Shown: piece after piece, positions 1-11,450 of the stretch | Layout: each line of letters opens with the position of its first letter | How positions within the stretch are numbered: the stretch's first letter is position 1 | NCBI RefSeq assembly: GCF_047948215.1 | Contig: NC_134457.1 | Span: 87,678,898 to 87,742,897, forward strand | From: Lycorma delicatula | Taxonomy: Eukaryota > Arthropoda > Insecta > Hemiptera > Fulgoridae | Direction: 5' to 3' | Length of the DNA stretch: 64,000 nucleotides | Position numbers and translations under genes: made by a program | Notes under the pieces: model-generated | Told to the model about the DNA's origin: nothing | Databases searched by the model: none | The model's input: the letters and a program-made list of their open reading frames with translations, nothing else

Positions 1-172
1 TCTTAACTGCTGTAATTAGCCCTCATTGGGAGCTTTTCAACGATATATCACAACTGGTACTTGTTTTCATTGGTTCCACAGTTATGCCCAAATAAAATTT
101 TAATTTATGAAATATTTGGATCTTACAAGGGGAAAGAAAGTACATTGGTTCGAATCAGATTTCATCTCCTTT
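1..172 (-). repeat. Dispersed repeat family A, partial inverted copy
   Basis: Read on the minus strand, this stretch aligns through most of its length with 13811-13975: the shared blocks include the 'ccctcat...gagagcttttcaa' region, 'cattggttcc', 'gaaatatttggatctta' and 'ggttcgaatcaga'. The copy at 13.8 kb continues into a further 300 bp of repeat, so this copy probably runs off the left edge of the window. No protein is encoded. Confidence 0.75.
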
Positions 173-369
173 TTTTTGGGTTACGTCCTACGCGACTGTT
201 TATAGGGGAGAGTCAGCTGCCACGCATCCTGGGGCTACTGATATACTGCTTAACGACAGTTCTGGTCGCCCCGAGGGTGCTTAAACAAATTAATAAACGA
301 GACGAGACATATATTTTTAATTTCATGTTCTTTGAGAATTTTATTTCAAATTTTAAGATCGGGGCCCTT

Positions 370-511
370 TACACCCCATAAGTGTTATTTATGGGGGGTT
401 ATTTAGAGGTTAGTATCACCTGATAGTGATACTAACCTCTTTTTAAGAATGTGACAAGGGCTAATGACCTTAGCGTATTTTACGGGCATCGACTGCCGGT
501 AAAATACAAAA

Positions 512-545
<34 letters not shown>
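370..545 (+). repeat. Probable retroposon 3' tail with three stem-loops and poly(A)/(TA)
   Basis: Three hairpins follow one another. One has 8-bp arms 'ccccataa'/'ttatgggg' near 374. One is perfect, with 15-bp arms at 405-419 and 426-440 and a 6-base loop. One has 9-bp arms 'gtattttac'/'gtaaaatac' around 474-507. A run of 22 A (508-529) and then (TA)n follows. The segment 'gggctaatgacctta' before the poly(A) resembles 3' tails I know from insect non-LTR retrotransposons and SINEs. That family assignment is inferred; the hairpins and the poly(A) are seen directly. Confidence 0.55.
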
Positions 546-699
546 CATAATTATATACATGAAAAAATATCAGAAGTTATTAATGAAATGCAATTTTATG
601 TACTTCTCATTTAAAAAAATTGTATTTATGAAATTTAATAGGCGTACAAGGAAGTCATGTGTTGCCCACATTAGATTTTTTTAAGTAATGGGGTAATAA

Positions 700-2340
700 A
701 ATTAAAAGTTTATAAAATTAAAACGATTTTAATCTAATGAAGTGACTTAATATTCTATCTTATTTAAATTTTGTGAGGTCAGATTAAAAAGAGTAAAGGA
801 AGAAATCAAAATCTGCATCAAAAAACTGATAACGTAACTTATTGATAACAAATCTTTGTTGAACCTAATGACAACCACAATCATCTATTACTAGTAATTA
901 ATTTTTTATCTTTTTTCATGTTATTGTACTCTTTTTAGTAATTTATTTAGGGATAATTATACAAATAATCGTTTAATATATGCGATGTATTATTAGATAA
1001 TTTGAAATAAATGGACATTTATCTCATTTAAATAAATTTGAAAATAATTAGGCCATTAAAATATTGTAATAGCAGTAATTAATAAATATAATATTACGGG
1101 AAACAATTTGTTTTATTTAAAATAACATAAATGAAATGATGACTCTAAAAACTTCATTTATCCACTTCATTCAGTAATCATCATAATAATTATAGATGTA
1201 GTTTGAAATAATATTACTGACTGGTTATTAAATTAATAATTATATTTAAATAAGAAAAAAATATGTATAGTTATTAAGATTAATTATGAACAGTTAAATA
1301 ATTTGAGGAGTAAATTACTGTTTTTACCTTTCACTCATATCCATGCATAAAATATTATGTTATGATTATAATGAAACTCAGTTTAAAGATCGGCGCCTTG
1401 AAATATACTAGAAAAGTGGTGCCTTTGTTATTCATTAAGAATTCTGATCGTAATGAAAGCTATTTATGTAAATTTTATTTCATTTCCATTTTTAATTTTG
1501 GTTATACAGAATGTATAATGTAACAAACTTTGAGGACATGTTCTAATGATAAAAGTAAAGAAGAAAGTTCATATATAGTTCGGCTAGCGAAAAATGTCAC
1601 CCTAATTTATGAGCCTTGGCAAAATTAAGCCAGACTGTAATTCTTGGGACCCAAATTATGGGGTAAATTTAGCGGTTTTATATGAAATCTGACTTGAAAA
1701 ATTGAAAAAATAGGTCCCAGAACTAAAATTTTAGTTTTCGATCCACCAAAAACACTGTTTACGGTAAAAAATTAGATTTTACAGTAATAATTTATTTAAT
1801 TACGAAAAAGTGACTCCCAGGATAAGGATCCTCCTGCTAAGTGCCCATAGTGTCTCGGAGAACAATTGAGCAGCTACGGGATCAGAGCAGCCTGTTGTCC
1901 TTGGGAAGAGAAATTGTCCCAAAAGGCGGAGGAACCACAGTAGGTGGTCAACGACCACCTATGGGATGCAGAAAGCAGCGACTAAAATTATAATCGCAAA
2001 CATGATAACCAACGTTCGCTGAGCGGATAAGGTAAAAGGAGAAGATGAATTATGAGTTGTGAAGTTTTTTGAAACAATATAAATATACCGTAGAAAATCA
2101 TTACAGATAATTTTTTCCTAGATCTAAAAACGTAACAACATGTTTTAAACAGTTAAGATGAATCTTTACAAAAACGTTCGACTACGTTACACATTCCTGG
2201 TTGGCCAGTTTTATGTGATCTTTATTTCTACAGTATTTAAATTTATTTTGAATTCTACTCCGCTTAACATGTTAATTTAATTACTATAGTTATTTGTAAT
2301 AATGGCTTTTTTTTATTTTTTGTTAATGTAAAATTAATAT
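700..2340. other. AT-rich stretch without a recognisable gene
   Basis: No open frame of note and no RNA gene seen. About 1590-1760 contains short blocks ('cttgaaaaattgaa', 'cccagaact') also found in the inverted repeat at 62.06-62.72 kb, so an old copy of that family is likely. About 1800-2040 is locally richer in G+C but has stops in all frames I read. Confidence 0.5.
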
Positions 2341-2349
2341 GCTAGGCTA

Positions 2350-3560
2350 GGATAAATCAAATATAAATGAGATTTTTGTTCCTGAGCGTCTACGGTTGGT
2401 AGGACTGGGTCCGCGCTTCTATTATGCTAGGGGTGAGGTCATTAGGAGTGGGGAGAGCTGGCTATTCTACACCCAATCAATTCGTCAGTACGCTCACGAT
2501 GTCGGAGCAACAGGTGCATTTCTTCATTGCGCAACGCATAATTATAAAATTTCTTGCTCGTGAAGGAGTTCAAACGACGGAAATTTTCCGGAGATTGTCT
2601 GCCCAGTTCGGGAACCAAATATTGTTAAGGACTCGTGTGTTTGGCGTAAAGAGTTCAAGAAAGGACCAGAACGATTGGAAAAATCAGGAACACGATCGCC
2701 GTTCTCAGACCAGCATTACAGATGAAAACATTCGAGCGGTTCGAGACATTCTTGAATATGATCGATGGGTGAGAGTATCCGAAATTGCAGAACAGGTCGG
2801 AATAAGTTACGGGAGCTGTAAAGCGATCATCAGAAACAACCTACAGTTCTGTAAAGTGTGTGTCAGATGGATCCCTCGCCTTTTGACCGCAGGTTAGGAG
2901 TTGAGACGTTTGGAGATCTGTCAGAGGCTTACAGCAAGGTTTGCAAAAGAAGGTGTGCATATTTGAGTCCGATCGTCACTTGTGAGAAAACGTGGGTCCA
3001 CACTAAACTCCACAGTCGAAAAAAGCCAGTATGGAAAGGTGGAGGAAAGGGAAGGCAAACCCAGTGAAAGCCAAGACTCAACTGTCAGCTGGCAAGGTTC
3101 TTTCAACCGTTTTTTTTCGTCCGGCGAGGCATTTTGCCCATTGATTTTTTGCATGAGCGACGCACAATCAATGCTGATTGCTACTGCGAGCTACTGAACG
3201 AGGTGAGGGGCTGCATATCGCCGCAAAAGACGAGAGCAACCGATTCCAGAGGCCATCCTCTTCCACGACAACGCCAAGCCCCATGCTGCAGCTCTAACGG
3301 TCTCAAAACTAGAAGGAATGGACTGGACTCAACTTGATCATCCTCCCTACAGCCCGGACCTATTGCCCTGCGATTTCCATTTGTTTGCGCCGCTTAAAGA
3401 AGCTCTTGGAGGGCAACGATTTGAAGATGATGAGGGCGTGAAGGGATTCGTGCGTAATTGGCTCCTGACGCATCCAGCTTCATTGTACGATTCTGCGATA
3501 AAAACCTTTCTTCTCGCTGGGTAAATGTATTTCCAAAGCAGGAAACCATGTAGAAGAATA
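2350..3560 (+). pseudogene. Mariner-family transposase, degenerate
   Basis: This is a broken cut-and-paste DNA transposase of the IS630/Tc1/mariner superfamily. The likely start is ATG 2499 (reading MSEQQVHFFIAQR...), where mariner proteins usually begin. The helix-turn-helix region is clear to about 2885, including 'VSEIAEQVGISYGSC' and 'WIPRLLT'. A pair of compensating one-base indels around 2642-2690 scrambles about 15 residues. The frame then shifts to the -1 frame (first catalytic motif near 2975) and back again. The first catalytic Asp position reads Glu (GAG at 2984-2986, in VTCEKTWVH). The second Asp (GAC 3267-3269, 'FHDNAKPHAA') and the third (GAT 3372-3374, 'YSPDLLPCDF') survive exactly 35 codons apart, the DD34D spacing of mariner. 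The C-terminus ends in frame at 3524. I could not identify terminal inverted repeats. It is certainly inactive. Confidence 0.88.
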
Positions 3561-3730
3561 AATTATATTTGTCTTTTATTTTTCAATAAATAAATTAAAA
3601 AAATAATAAAATTCCGTTTATATTTTATTTACCTGTACATAACCTTATTTATCTTATAAAATGGATATAACTAATTTTATTATTTTAATTTTTAAAAAAA
3701 TAAACTTTTCTTTACTTAAATAGCTGTAAG

Positions 3731-3942
3731 CCCACCGAGTTGGGCTAGAGGTAAAACAATCTTTGCAAAAAAATCATCTATGTTTAATAACTGATTCTTG
3801 AAGTCCAAGGTTCTGAGGTTCAAATTCTAATAAAAGTAAGCTACTTTTATACGAAATTTAATAGATAGTGGATACCGGTGTACTTTGGTGATTGGGGTTC
3901 AATTAAACACACGTCTCAGTAATGGTCAGTCAGCCTGTGTTT
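3731..3942 (+). repeat. Main tRNA-derived SINE, 3'-truncated copy (copy 1)
   Basis: The copy starts at the tRNA-like head ('ccaccgagttgggctagagg', A-box region) and has the B-box-like 'gaggttcaaattc'. It continues through the body ('gtggataccggtgtactttggtgattgg', 'cacacgtctcagtaatgg') and then loses similarity. It is one of ten copies in the window and is among the more diverged. Confidence 0.8.
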
Positions 3943-3999
3943 GTAAAACTTTTTAATTTTTAATATTTTTATTTTTCAATTTCATTTATTTGATTTTTT

Positions 4000-6600
4000 A
4001 TTATTTTAAGACGAATGAATAATGAAATGAAATTTTATAGTAGACAGAAAAAAGGATTGGAAATAAAAAATATTAGACCACCCTCATCGATTTTTACCGT
4101 TATCATAAACTGAATTATTAAACCTAGACTCAGTAGCAAAGATATAACACTACTTGCATTAACTGAATGTTTATGAAACCTTTCGATAGCGTTACCCCCT
4201 ACTGGTCGAATACTTTTATACGATTCCCCACCCGAAACACAAATTGGCAAATTTCTGAGGAGCAGCAGACTGGCTATTACATTTTTTACAGATTTAAGCG
4301 ATATATTTATTTTATAATCAACAAAGATTCATCAATCCTTACGACAAATGTAATTTTTTGTTTGTTTTACTGCTCTAGAAAAGAGGATTCTTACAAATTG
4401 ATGTTCTCAACAGATAAGCTATCTATACGAAAGCCAACTTATTTGAGTGGAAGATTATGGCTTTCGTTTCATGAATTTTAAGCGCAGAATGTTTTCATTT
4501 TTATAGTAAAATAAAAAAGAAGTTAACAGAATTTAAAATTTATTTTGCGGTTCTATTTTGAAGCGAAAACAAATTATCATGTTAATTCATTCAAATCTTT
4601 ATGTAGTTGAGGAAGGAAAATTTATAGATAAAATTTAATTAATTTTTAAACATTTTCCTTTTATTTGTTTATTACTTTTTTTTAAACCTAAAACGAATTT
4701 ACGCAAAATATTATTTTTTATTTTATTTTTGGGCTACAAATAAAAATCAGGCTACGGTGTCGATTTAAATCGATATCTTAGGAAGCAAAATCAGTTAGTT
4801 TTATTAATTTTATAGTTCAAGAGCACCAGATTTATAATTCTCCTTTTAAACCTGAATTACAGAAATTAATTTTTATTAAAAAATTAAATTTAATTATTTA
4901 GGACTGCGTATAAATAAATGTCCTGAGTGTATTAATGCATGTTAGTATGTATAATAGGCTAGTATAATATTTTTGTTGATGAGTTAGAATTTTAATAATT
5001 CGCTTTGTATAAAAATGTAGGGGGAAGTAATTTTATTCCCTAATCACTTTACTATTAATCGATGATTTTATTTTATTGGTAAACTCTTTTATTTTTTAAA
5101 AATAACCAAAAGCTAAATAAATTTATCATTTTTGGACTGTTTCTTTGTTAAATTTTATATCCTGATGAAACGCACAAATATTTTCTAATAATGTGACCAA
5201 ATAATGTCTTGCCATTGTCCTTAACGAATTTGGACCTTTTTTGGATCGACAGTTTTCCAGTTATTGGACATTTTACAAATAATATAGATTTCCATCTCCA
5301 TTTTCCATTTCCATTAATATCCATTTCAGTCAGTCAGGAATGGTTAATTTGTTTTAAATATGATACACTTTGGTTTTGAAAGCTGAATTTGAAGGTGTTA
5401 TAATAATAAAACTGAATTATTAACTACAAATTAGCGGATTCAATTTTATTTAACTCTTTGAAATTTTTATAAAAACTCTTTGCTACTGCGGAAAGTAAAA
5501 ATCACTGTAATAATTACGGTATTAATTTCTTATTCGAATCAAAACTAATATACTTTATTTTTATTTTTGAAAAAAATCACTATTCTATATATTTGCAATT
5601 GCACTGAAACTGATAGATAATTGATAAACCGTTCATCCAAAAATTTCCAAATTTGCCGAAAACAATGAGAAAGAAATTAATAGAATTTTTTTTTTTTTAA
5701 TTTTTATACGCGTTTCATACTTGCGCAAGGTCAAATACGGCTTAAAATTAGACATAAAAGGGTACGTACTTCCTTTAAAATAATTTAGTAATAAATTAAA
5801 TAATTTACATTGAAGAAAAATGTTTGGGAAATAAATAAAGCTATCCTCAATTTTTACTGGCAAAGATATATAAAGACTATAATATAGTTTTGAATTTGTT
5901 GACATGGTTTTATTTGTAATAAAATTTAGATTTTTTCGTTTTTTAAAGGAACAAACGAAATGTAGGGAGAAAGGAATATGGATAATTTCATTCCTTGATG
6001 CCTCAACTAAGAAAAGATAACGTGAACAGTGCCTATTTTGATGAAGTTTTAAACTTAATCACAAACGATGTTAGGACACGTCTTTTTTATATTTTTGTAA
6101 TTTCCATACGAAATTTATTATATAACATTAGGTACTTCGGACAGTTTTGATATTATCTTCTCTACAAATATATATTAAAATATAAACGATTTTTTAAGTA
6201 CCCAAAATATTCACAGCGATTTTAAAAACGCTGACAACAGGGAAATAAATTTGGATTAATTTTAATCGTTGGCAAATTCACATTATCACTGTTAAACAGT
6301 AGCGTTGATCTTATCCCGCCTTTCGAATTTTAAGCTGCGAATATTAGGCGCCGGTTTGTAGAAGAATTTATGATATTTCTTTATAAATACTGTAGAAATT
6401 GTTATTCTTTCTAGATACAATAAAATTATTATTTTCATGTCAGATTCTCCAACTGTAATTCGTAATTCATTCCTGTGTACTTACATTCTGTCCTTTGACT
6501 TTTCTTTTGTTTGTTTTAATAAAAAATAATCTATTTATTTAGTAATAATAATATAATTTCTTTCTTTCTATGTCATTTCCAATACATGGAATAATTATGT
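4000..6600. other. AT-rich stretch without a recognisable gene
   Basis: The open frames here (for example 4167-4481 plus and 5633-5905 minus) have AT-driven composition and no motif I recognise. They look like chance openings. No RNA gene, SINE or transposase was seen. A short palindrome, 'cgatttaaatcgat', lies near 4762. Confidence 0.5.
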
Positions 6601-6671
6601 AGTATTATTGTTACTATTATTTTTCAGTAGAATCAGTAATAATTATTCTGCTTCTTATTCATTAGTAAATA

Positions 6672-7985
6672 CGGGGGGTTGTTTGAAAAGTTTTGAGCCT
6701 CAACATGAAGATGGCAGTACTAGTCAACAAAATTTAGGGAATGTATTCGCGCCTGCGTTGAAAGATGCTCACTTTCACGTTGAAAATGTCAGCCATTTTG
6801 GACGTTCAGCTGTTGTTTGATAATTGTTTAAGTCATTGTGAGTGTTTTTGTGAAAATGGAAAAAATCGAATGTCATGCTGTGATTAAATCTTGCATTTGA
6901 AAGGCAATACGCCTAGGCAAATTAAAACCGAGTTGGACGCTGTTTACAGGGACTCTGTCCCATCATTTGCCACCGTGAAAAGATGGGCAGCTGAATTTAA
7001 ACATGGTCGTACCCCTTGGTTGATGATGAGCGTTCGGGACGGCCAAAAACTGCAACTACCACCGATTTCATTGAAAAAGTTCACCAAATGGTACTGGACG
7101 GCCGACGAATTAAGGTTAGAGAGATAGCAGAGGTTATGGACATATCGAAAGAACGTGTTTGTCATATATTAACTGAAGAATTGGATATGCGTAAGCTATC
7201 CGTTCGTTGGGTGCTGCGTTTGCTCACTTTGGACCATAAACGCATTCGAATGAACATTTCCAAGCAGTTTAAGCAAAACGAGTCAGATTTTTGCATCGAT
7301 TCATAACTGTAGATGACACGTGGATCCACCATTACACTCTTGAGACGGAACAACAGTCAAAATAGTGGACTGCAAACTGTGCAGTCCACTTTTTTTGGTA
7401 CAGGTTTTTCACCTGCTCCGAAAAAGGCGAAGACGGTTTCATCGGCCGGGAAGGTGATGGTGACTGTTTTTTTTTTTTTGGGATAGTGACGAAATATTGT
7501 TTATCGATTATCTTCAAAAGGTAGAACAATAACGGGACAGTATTACAAATCATTACTTGACAAGCTGAAGGCAGAGATTGCAAGAAAACGACCACATTTG
7601 AAGAAGAAGAAAGTGCTTCTCCACCAGGACAATGCGCCTGCTTAATTTAGACGGTCGCCATGGCTAAAATTCACGAATTACACGTTGAATTGGTTGACCG
7701 CTCACCGTATTCACCAGATCTGGTCCCAAGCGACTTTTTCTTGTTTCCTAACTTTAAAGTTTTGCTTAGGGGAAAGAGATTTTCATCGGGCGAGGAGGAT
7801 TTCAAATACATAAAGTCTATTTACTGGAGAAAGACATCAACTACTATTTGGAAGGCTTAAAGCGGTTAGAGCATCGCTGAAAAAAGTTTATCGACTTGAA
7901 AGGAGACTGTTGAAAAATAAAGCTATATTTGACGGAAAAAAGACATCTTTCTATGTTAGGCTCAAAATTTTTCAGACAACGTTCG
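6672..7985 (+). mobile_element. Full-length but dead mariner element with TIRs
   Basis: The left end (from 6672, 'ggggttgtttgaaaagtttt', then 'gagcctcaacatgaa') and the reverse complement of the right end (up to 7985, 'gttgtctgaaaaatttt', then 'gagcctaacat') form imperfect inverted repeats of roughly 40 bp. TA dinucleotides flank both ends (6670-6671 and 7986-7987), the normal mariner target duplication. The ~1.31-kb length is typical of a complete mariner. The interior is the transposase pseudogene listed separately. Confidence 0.88.
6856..7910 (+). pseudogene. Mariner transposase pseudogene inside the 6.7-kb element
   Basis: ATG 6856 opens MEKIECHAVIKS and hits a stop after 14 codons, because a small indel shifts the frame. 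The helix-turn-helix domain resumes ('KGNTPRQIKTELDAVYRDS', 'PSFATVKRWAAEFKHGRT') and continues after another shift ('DDERSGRPKTATT', 'VREIAEVMDISKERVCHIL'). The first catalytic Asp is kept (GAT 7312-7314 in TVDDTWIHHY) but is followed by an in-frame stop near 7363. The second is at GAC 7628-7630 ('HQDNAPA', stop immediately after) and the third at GAC 7732-7734 ('YSPDLVPSDFFLF'). They are 104 nt apart; intact DD34D spacing is 105 nt, so one base has been lost. The protein resembles the irritans-like mariner lineage, and it differs in sequence from the 2.5-kb copy, so two mariner lineages invaded. Non-functional. Confidence 0.9.
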
Positions 7986-7999
7986 TAATAAGAGAATAA

Positions 8000-9880
8000 C
8001 AATAATTTATTATATTTTGTTTTTTAATAATTACAAAGGTAAAAAAATAAATAAATAAATAGAAGTTCCCTAAAGTACAACGTGTTACTGCACTTGATTA
8101 TTTTCTTCTTCAAGTGATTTAAATGGCAGATTATAAGAAGTACATTTCAGTTAAATATACCGACAACAACTTTTATCTTAAACGTAAACGTATATAAGTA
8201 GACTGAACACGAAAAAAATAATTATCTATAAAATGAAATAAATTTAGTTGATTTTTTTTTTATTATTTAAAAATTAAACGTACATTTTTATAAGCGCTTG
8301 GTTAATTCCCCAAGTCTCGCCCACTTATTTATAAAGATTTTAATCTACTATTTTTTTACATTATTTTCTCAGCTAGCAACGCTTTACACCTTCTACGAGG
8401 TAAAAACATTTTTACCACACGCACCCTTTTTTATCTATCATCAAAAGTCGGCACGTTAATTGGCTTTTACTCATCGGGTAGGTGAAGAAAAAAATGGTCT
8501 GTTTGATCTTTTTTTACTTTTTAAATATATACATATTTAAAGTTTAAAATGTGTAATTCATTCTGACATTTCATTATTTAATGATTCTAATAAAAGCTTA
8601 ACTTTCGTACGGTTAATATAAATATTTAAGTATATGTTATCTGTATACAGGTTTGGTAATTTACCAGATATGTACGTATAATATGATACATAAATATTTT
8701 GTTTTTTATTTATTTATTTTATCTACAGGGAGGAGACATTACTGTCATCTTTCGTATATTAAATACATCTATTTATTGGTCGTTTTTCTATAAATAAGGA
8801 GAGAAAAGTACACCTATAATAGTTTTTACGCTATAACCTCCTAACCTATGACCCTAAGTTTTTTTATTAAACAGTTTTCTAAATTACTGATTTATATTTT
8901 AATATTATAAAAAAACACGATATAAGAAACTGATAAGCTTTCTTTTCTACGCTAGGTTACTCGATGGTTAATATTGTTTTTTTATCTATTATCATTATGA
9001 GCCATTATAAATATACTATTATTTGTCTATATTTATATTCCTGTATCATCACAGTTCCTTTCACGTAGTAATTTCAAAATCGTATAGTTCCTGTCGTAAA
9101 TAATTTAGCTACCGCTGTTATTGTTTACCTCGTTTTCTACTCCCTTCATACTTTCTTGAAATATAATTGGTTTTTTCATTCTCTCCCACAGATTGTTCAC
9201 TATGTAATTTTATTTTCATTAATAAGCTATATCTATTCTAAAACGTTGATATTTTTCTAGGACTCGAGGTTCAAGGTCTGAACTTTTGAGACTATGTCAC
9301 GAGTAATTTTATAAATAAAACTTGTGTATACGCGTATGCATTATATTGAAACTTTTGAGAATTAAAAGGCTTTACTGTTATCACGAAGGAATACTTTTTG
9401 TCATTTAAAAACGTTCTATATGTCAGTTTGTTATGCTTTTATTTTTACCCGGTAGAACAAAATAAATTTTTAAAACTGTTTAAAAATTAAATAATTACGT
9501 AAAAGCCTGGCCAATTTTATTGAAATCTGAATAGAATAAAATAATTTAAAAAATAAGAAGCTATATTAATTTTCCTAAAATAGGGAGGGTTATATTTGGT
9601 TTTCTATCGCTTTCATTTCTAGTTTATTTTCTCTATAAAAAAAAATTGTCCTGTGAATTTGTTATGATTTTAATAAATAATTTAGAAAATTCTATTCTAG
9701 CAAGAAAATTTAAAAAGAAAAATCTAATTTTCAAGTAATTTTGTTGTTTATTCCTTTCTTTTTTTCTCACATTTAGGGTTTTCGCTTCATCTTTACCGCT
9801 TTAGAGCTATGCTTCATCAGAATATATAAAATTATACAAATTAGAATAAAAATAATCTTAAAAATTGAAAGTAGATGATC
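8000..9880. other. AT-rich stretch, nothing recognised
   Basis: No coding potential, RNA gene or repeat that I could match elsewhere in the window. It is dominated by short A/T runs. Confidence 0.5.
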
Positions 9881-9884
9881 TATA

Positions 9885-10161
9885 GATCACCTACTTTTGG
9901 GCTTTTTTGGCCCAGTCGATTGCAATCAAAAGAGGAGGTGCACTAACAACTAGGTGTTACAACAGTCCTAAATCCAAAATTTCAACATCCTGCGGCTAAT
10001 CTTTTTTGAATGTTGCCAGACACATACGTACGTACAGACGTCGTGCCGAAACTAGTCAAAATGGATTCAGGGATGGTCAAAATGGATATTTCCATTTAAA
10101 TCTGAAAACCGAATTTTTTTGCGATCAGAATACTTCCTTTACTTCGTACAAGAAAGTAAAA
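9885..10161 (+). repeat. Dispersed repeat family A, right part (copy)
   Basis: It shares long blocks with 14010-14300 and 43052-43308: 'tgcaatcaaaa' with 'ggaggtgca', 'gttacaacagtcct', a run of 'acgta' motifs, 'gaaactagtcaaaatggatt', 'cagggatggtcaaaatgga' and the ending 'acttcctttacttcgtacaa'. All three lie on the same strand. They are non-coding and of unknown class. Confidence 0.85.
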
Positions 10162-10599
10162 GCAGTCTGAAATAAATACAATTTTGAAACAGTAGTACAG
10201 ACTGTTTATTTTGAATCAGTAGATTTCAAAACTTTTTTTTTTATCTATAACAATAATAAAGAGAACAGCATTTTTTAAAATAGTATTGCCCTTTCAGTAG
10301 AAATCAGTGCAAAACACGTTTCGTAAGCTACTCCTCAAGGAAAGTTTTCTGGAACCGTGTTTTTTAAATGAACTTTTTCATTTATTTTTAATTTTAGAAT
10401 ATCCTGACATTTTTTCGTGAGAAATAAAATACCGCACATTTCTCCATTTTCAAAATAGATTAATTTTTCTATTATATCTATTAGTTTTGTGGTTGCTTGG
10501 ATTTTTTTGTACACTTTGTTGTGTGCTTGATTTTTTTGTGGACTTTGTTGTGGCATGAAAAATTATTTCTATACATAGTAGTCCCTAGTAACTGTATTT

Positions 10600-11020
10600 T
10601 GAATCTTATATATAAAGTTGGAAGTTGTTTGTTTCTTTGTATGTTCTCGCATTACGCGAGATCCAACCAGCCGATTGCTTTCAAATTTGCAGTATATATT
10701 CGTATTACTCCAGGGAAGGTTTTAAGCGACTGAAAGCCTAACCCCCTGTGGGTGAAGTTGTCTATTAAAGGTAATCATTAAAGGAAAAAAGATTAATCTT
10801 TTTAATTTATTGTATTTCTGTAACCACGGCAACAAAAATAAATCATGAATTTTTCGTCGTTAAAGGTGTGTGTACTTCAGTTACCTTAATTACTACTAAC
10901 CTGTCTTTTGTAATTTAGTTTTTTTTTCAGGTTTCTCTAAACCCTGAAAACTTTAATTTATCAGTATTATCTAATAACCGGACGAGCGAAGCGAGCCCGA
11001 ACTGGCTAGTGTGTTTTTAA
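10600..11020 (+). repeat. Dispersed repeat family B (copy 1)
   Basis: Blocks such as 'gtatgttctcgcattacgcg', 'ccagccgattgctttcaaat', 'ccctgtgggtgaagttgtct' and the ending 'gacgagcgaagcgagccc' are shared, in reverse orientation, with about 31375-31680. The 'gagcgaagcgagc' motif recurs at 60.43 kb. The open frame 10497-10733 lies within or next to this repeat and is not a gene. Confidence 0.7.
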
Positions 11021-11450
11021 TAAATGTTCGTTGTTAAAACTTATTATTTTTGTTTATTTATTTTTTGTTGTTAATTAACTCACATAAGCTCGAAACGTGT
11101 GTCTAGGAATATATATGGAATTAAAATCTCTTACGTATTATCGTAGGGAGGGGGGGGGAGCCGCCCGATTTTTCACGTTTTCCTTAAATTATTATTTCAA
11201 ATTAGTTTTCAATAAGGTAGAGGAAACAACTTTATAGCATTTCAATTACTGTAATTAAAATAATCACAGTACTGAAAACGCACAAGAGATAATAACTATC
11301 ATTCCATTTATGCCGTTATTATTTATTGTTTGCAATTAATAAACCTTTTTCGTTTTATGTCGTAGTTAATTCGGAATTACTCACTGAAAGTACTATGTTA
11401 TTGTTTGTCTGTAGTGCTGTTAATAAGTTTCGCTGTTTTACAAAGCAGGT

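Noticed and set aside
61..381. 106-codon open frame at the left edge
   Set aside because: Its first third lies in dispersed repeat family A, and the rest shows no recognisable motif.
4167..4481. 104-codon open frame
   Set aside because: No family motif, AT-driven residues (Phe, Tyr, Ile, Lys), and no splice or promoter support. The length is expected by chance in this much sequence.
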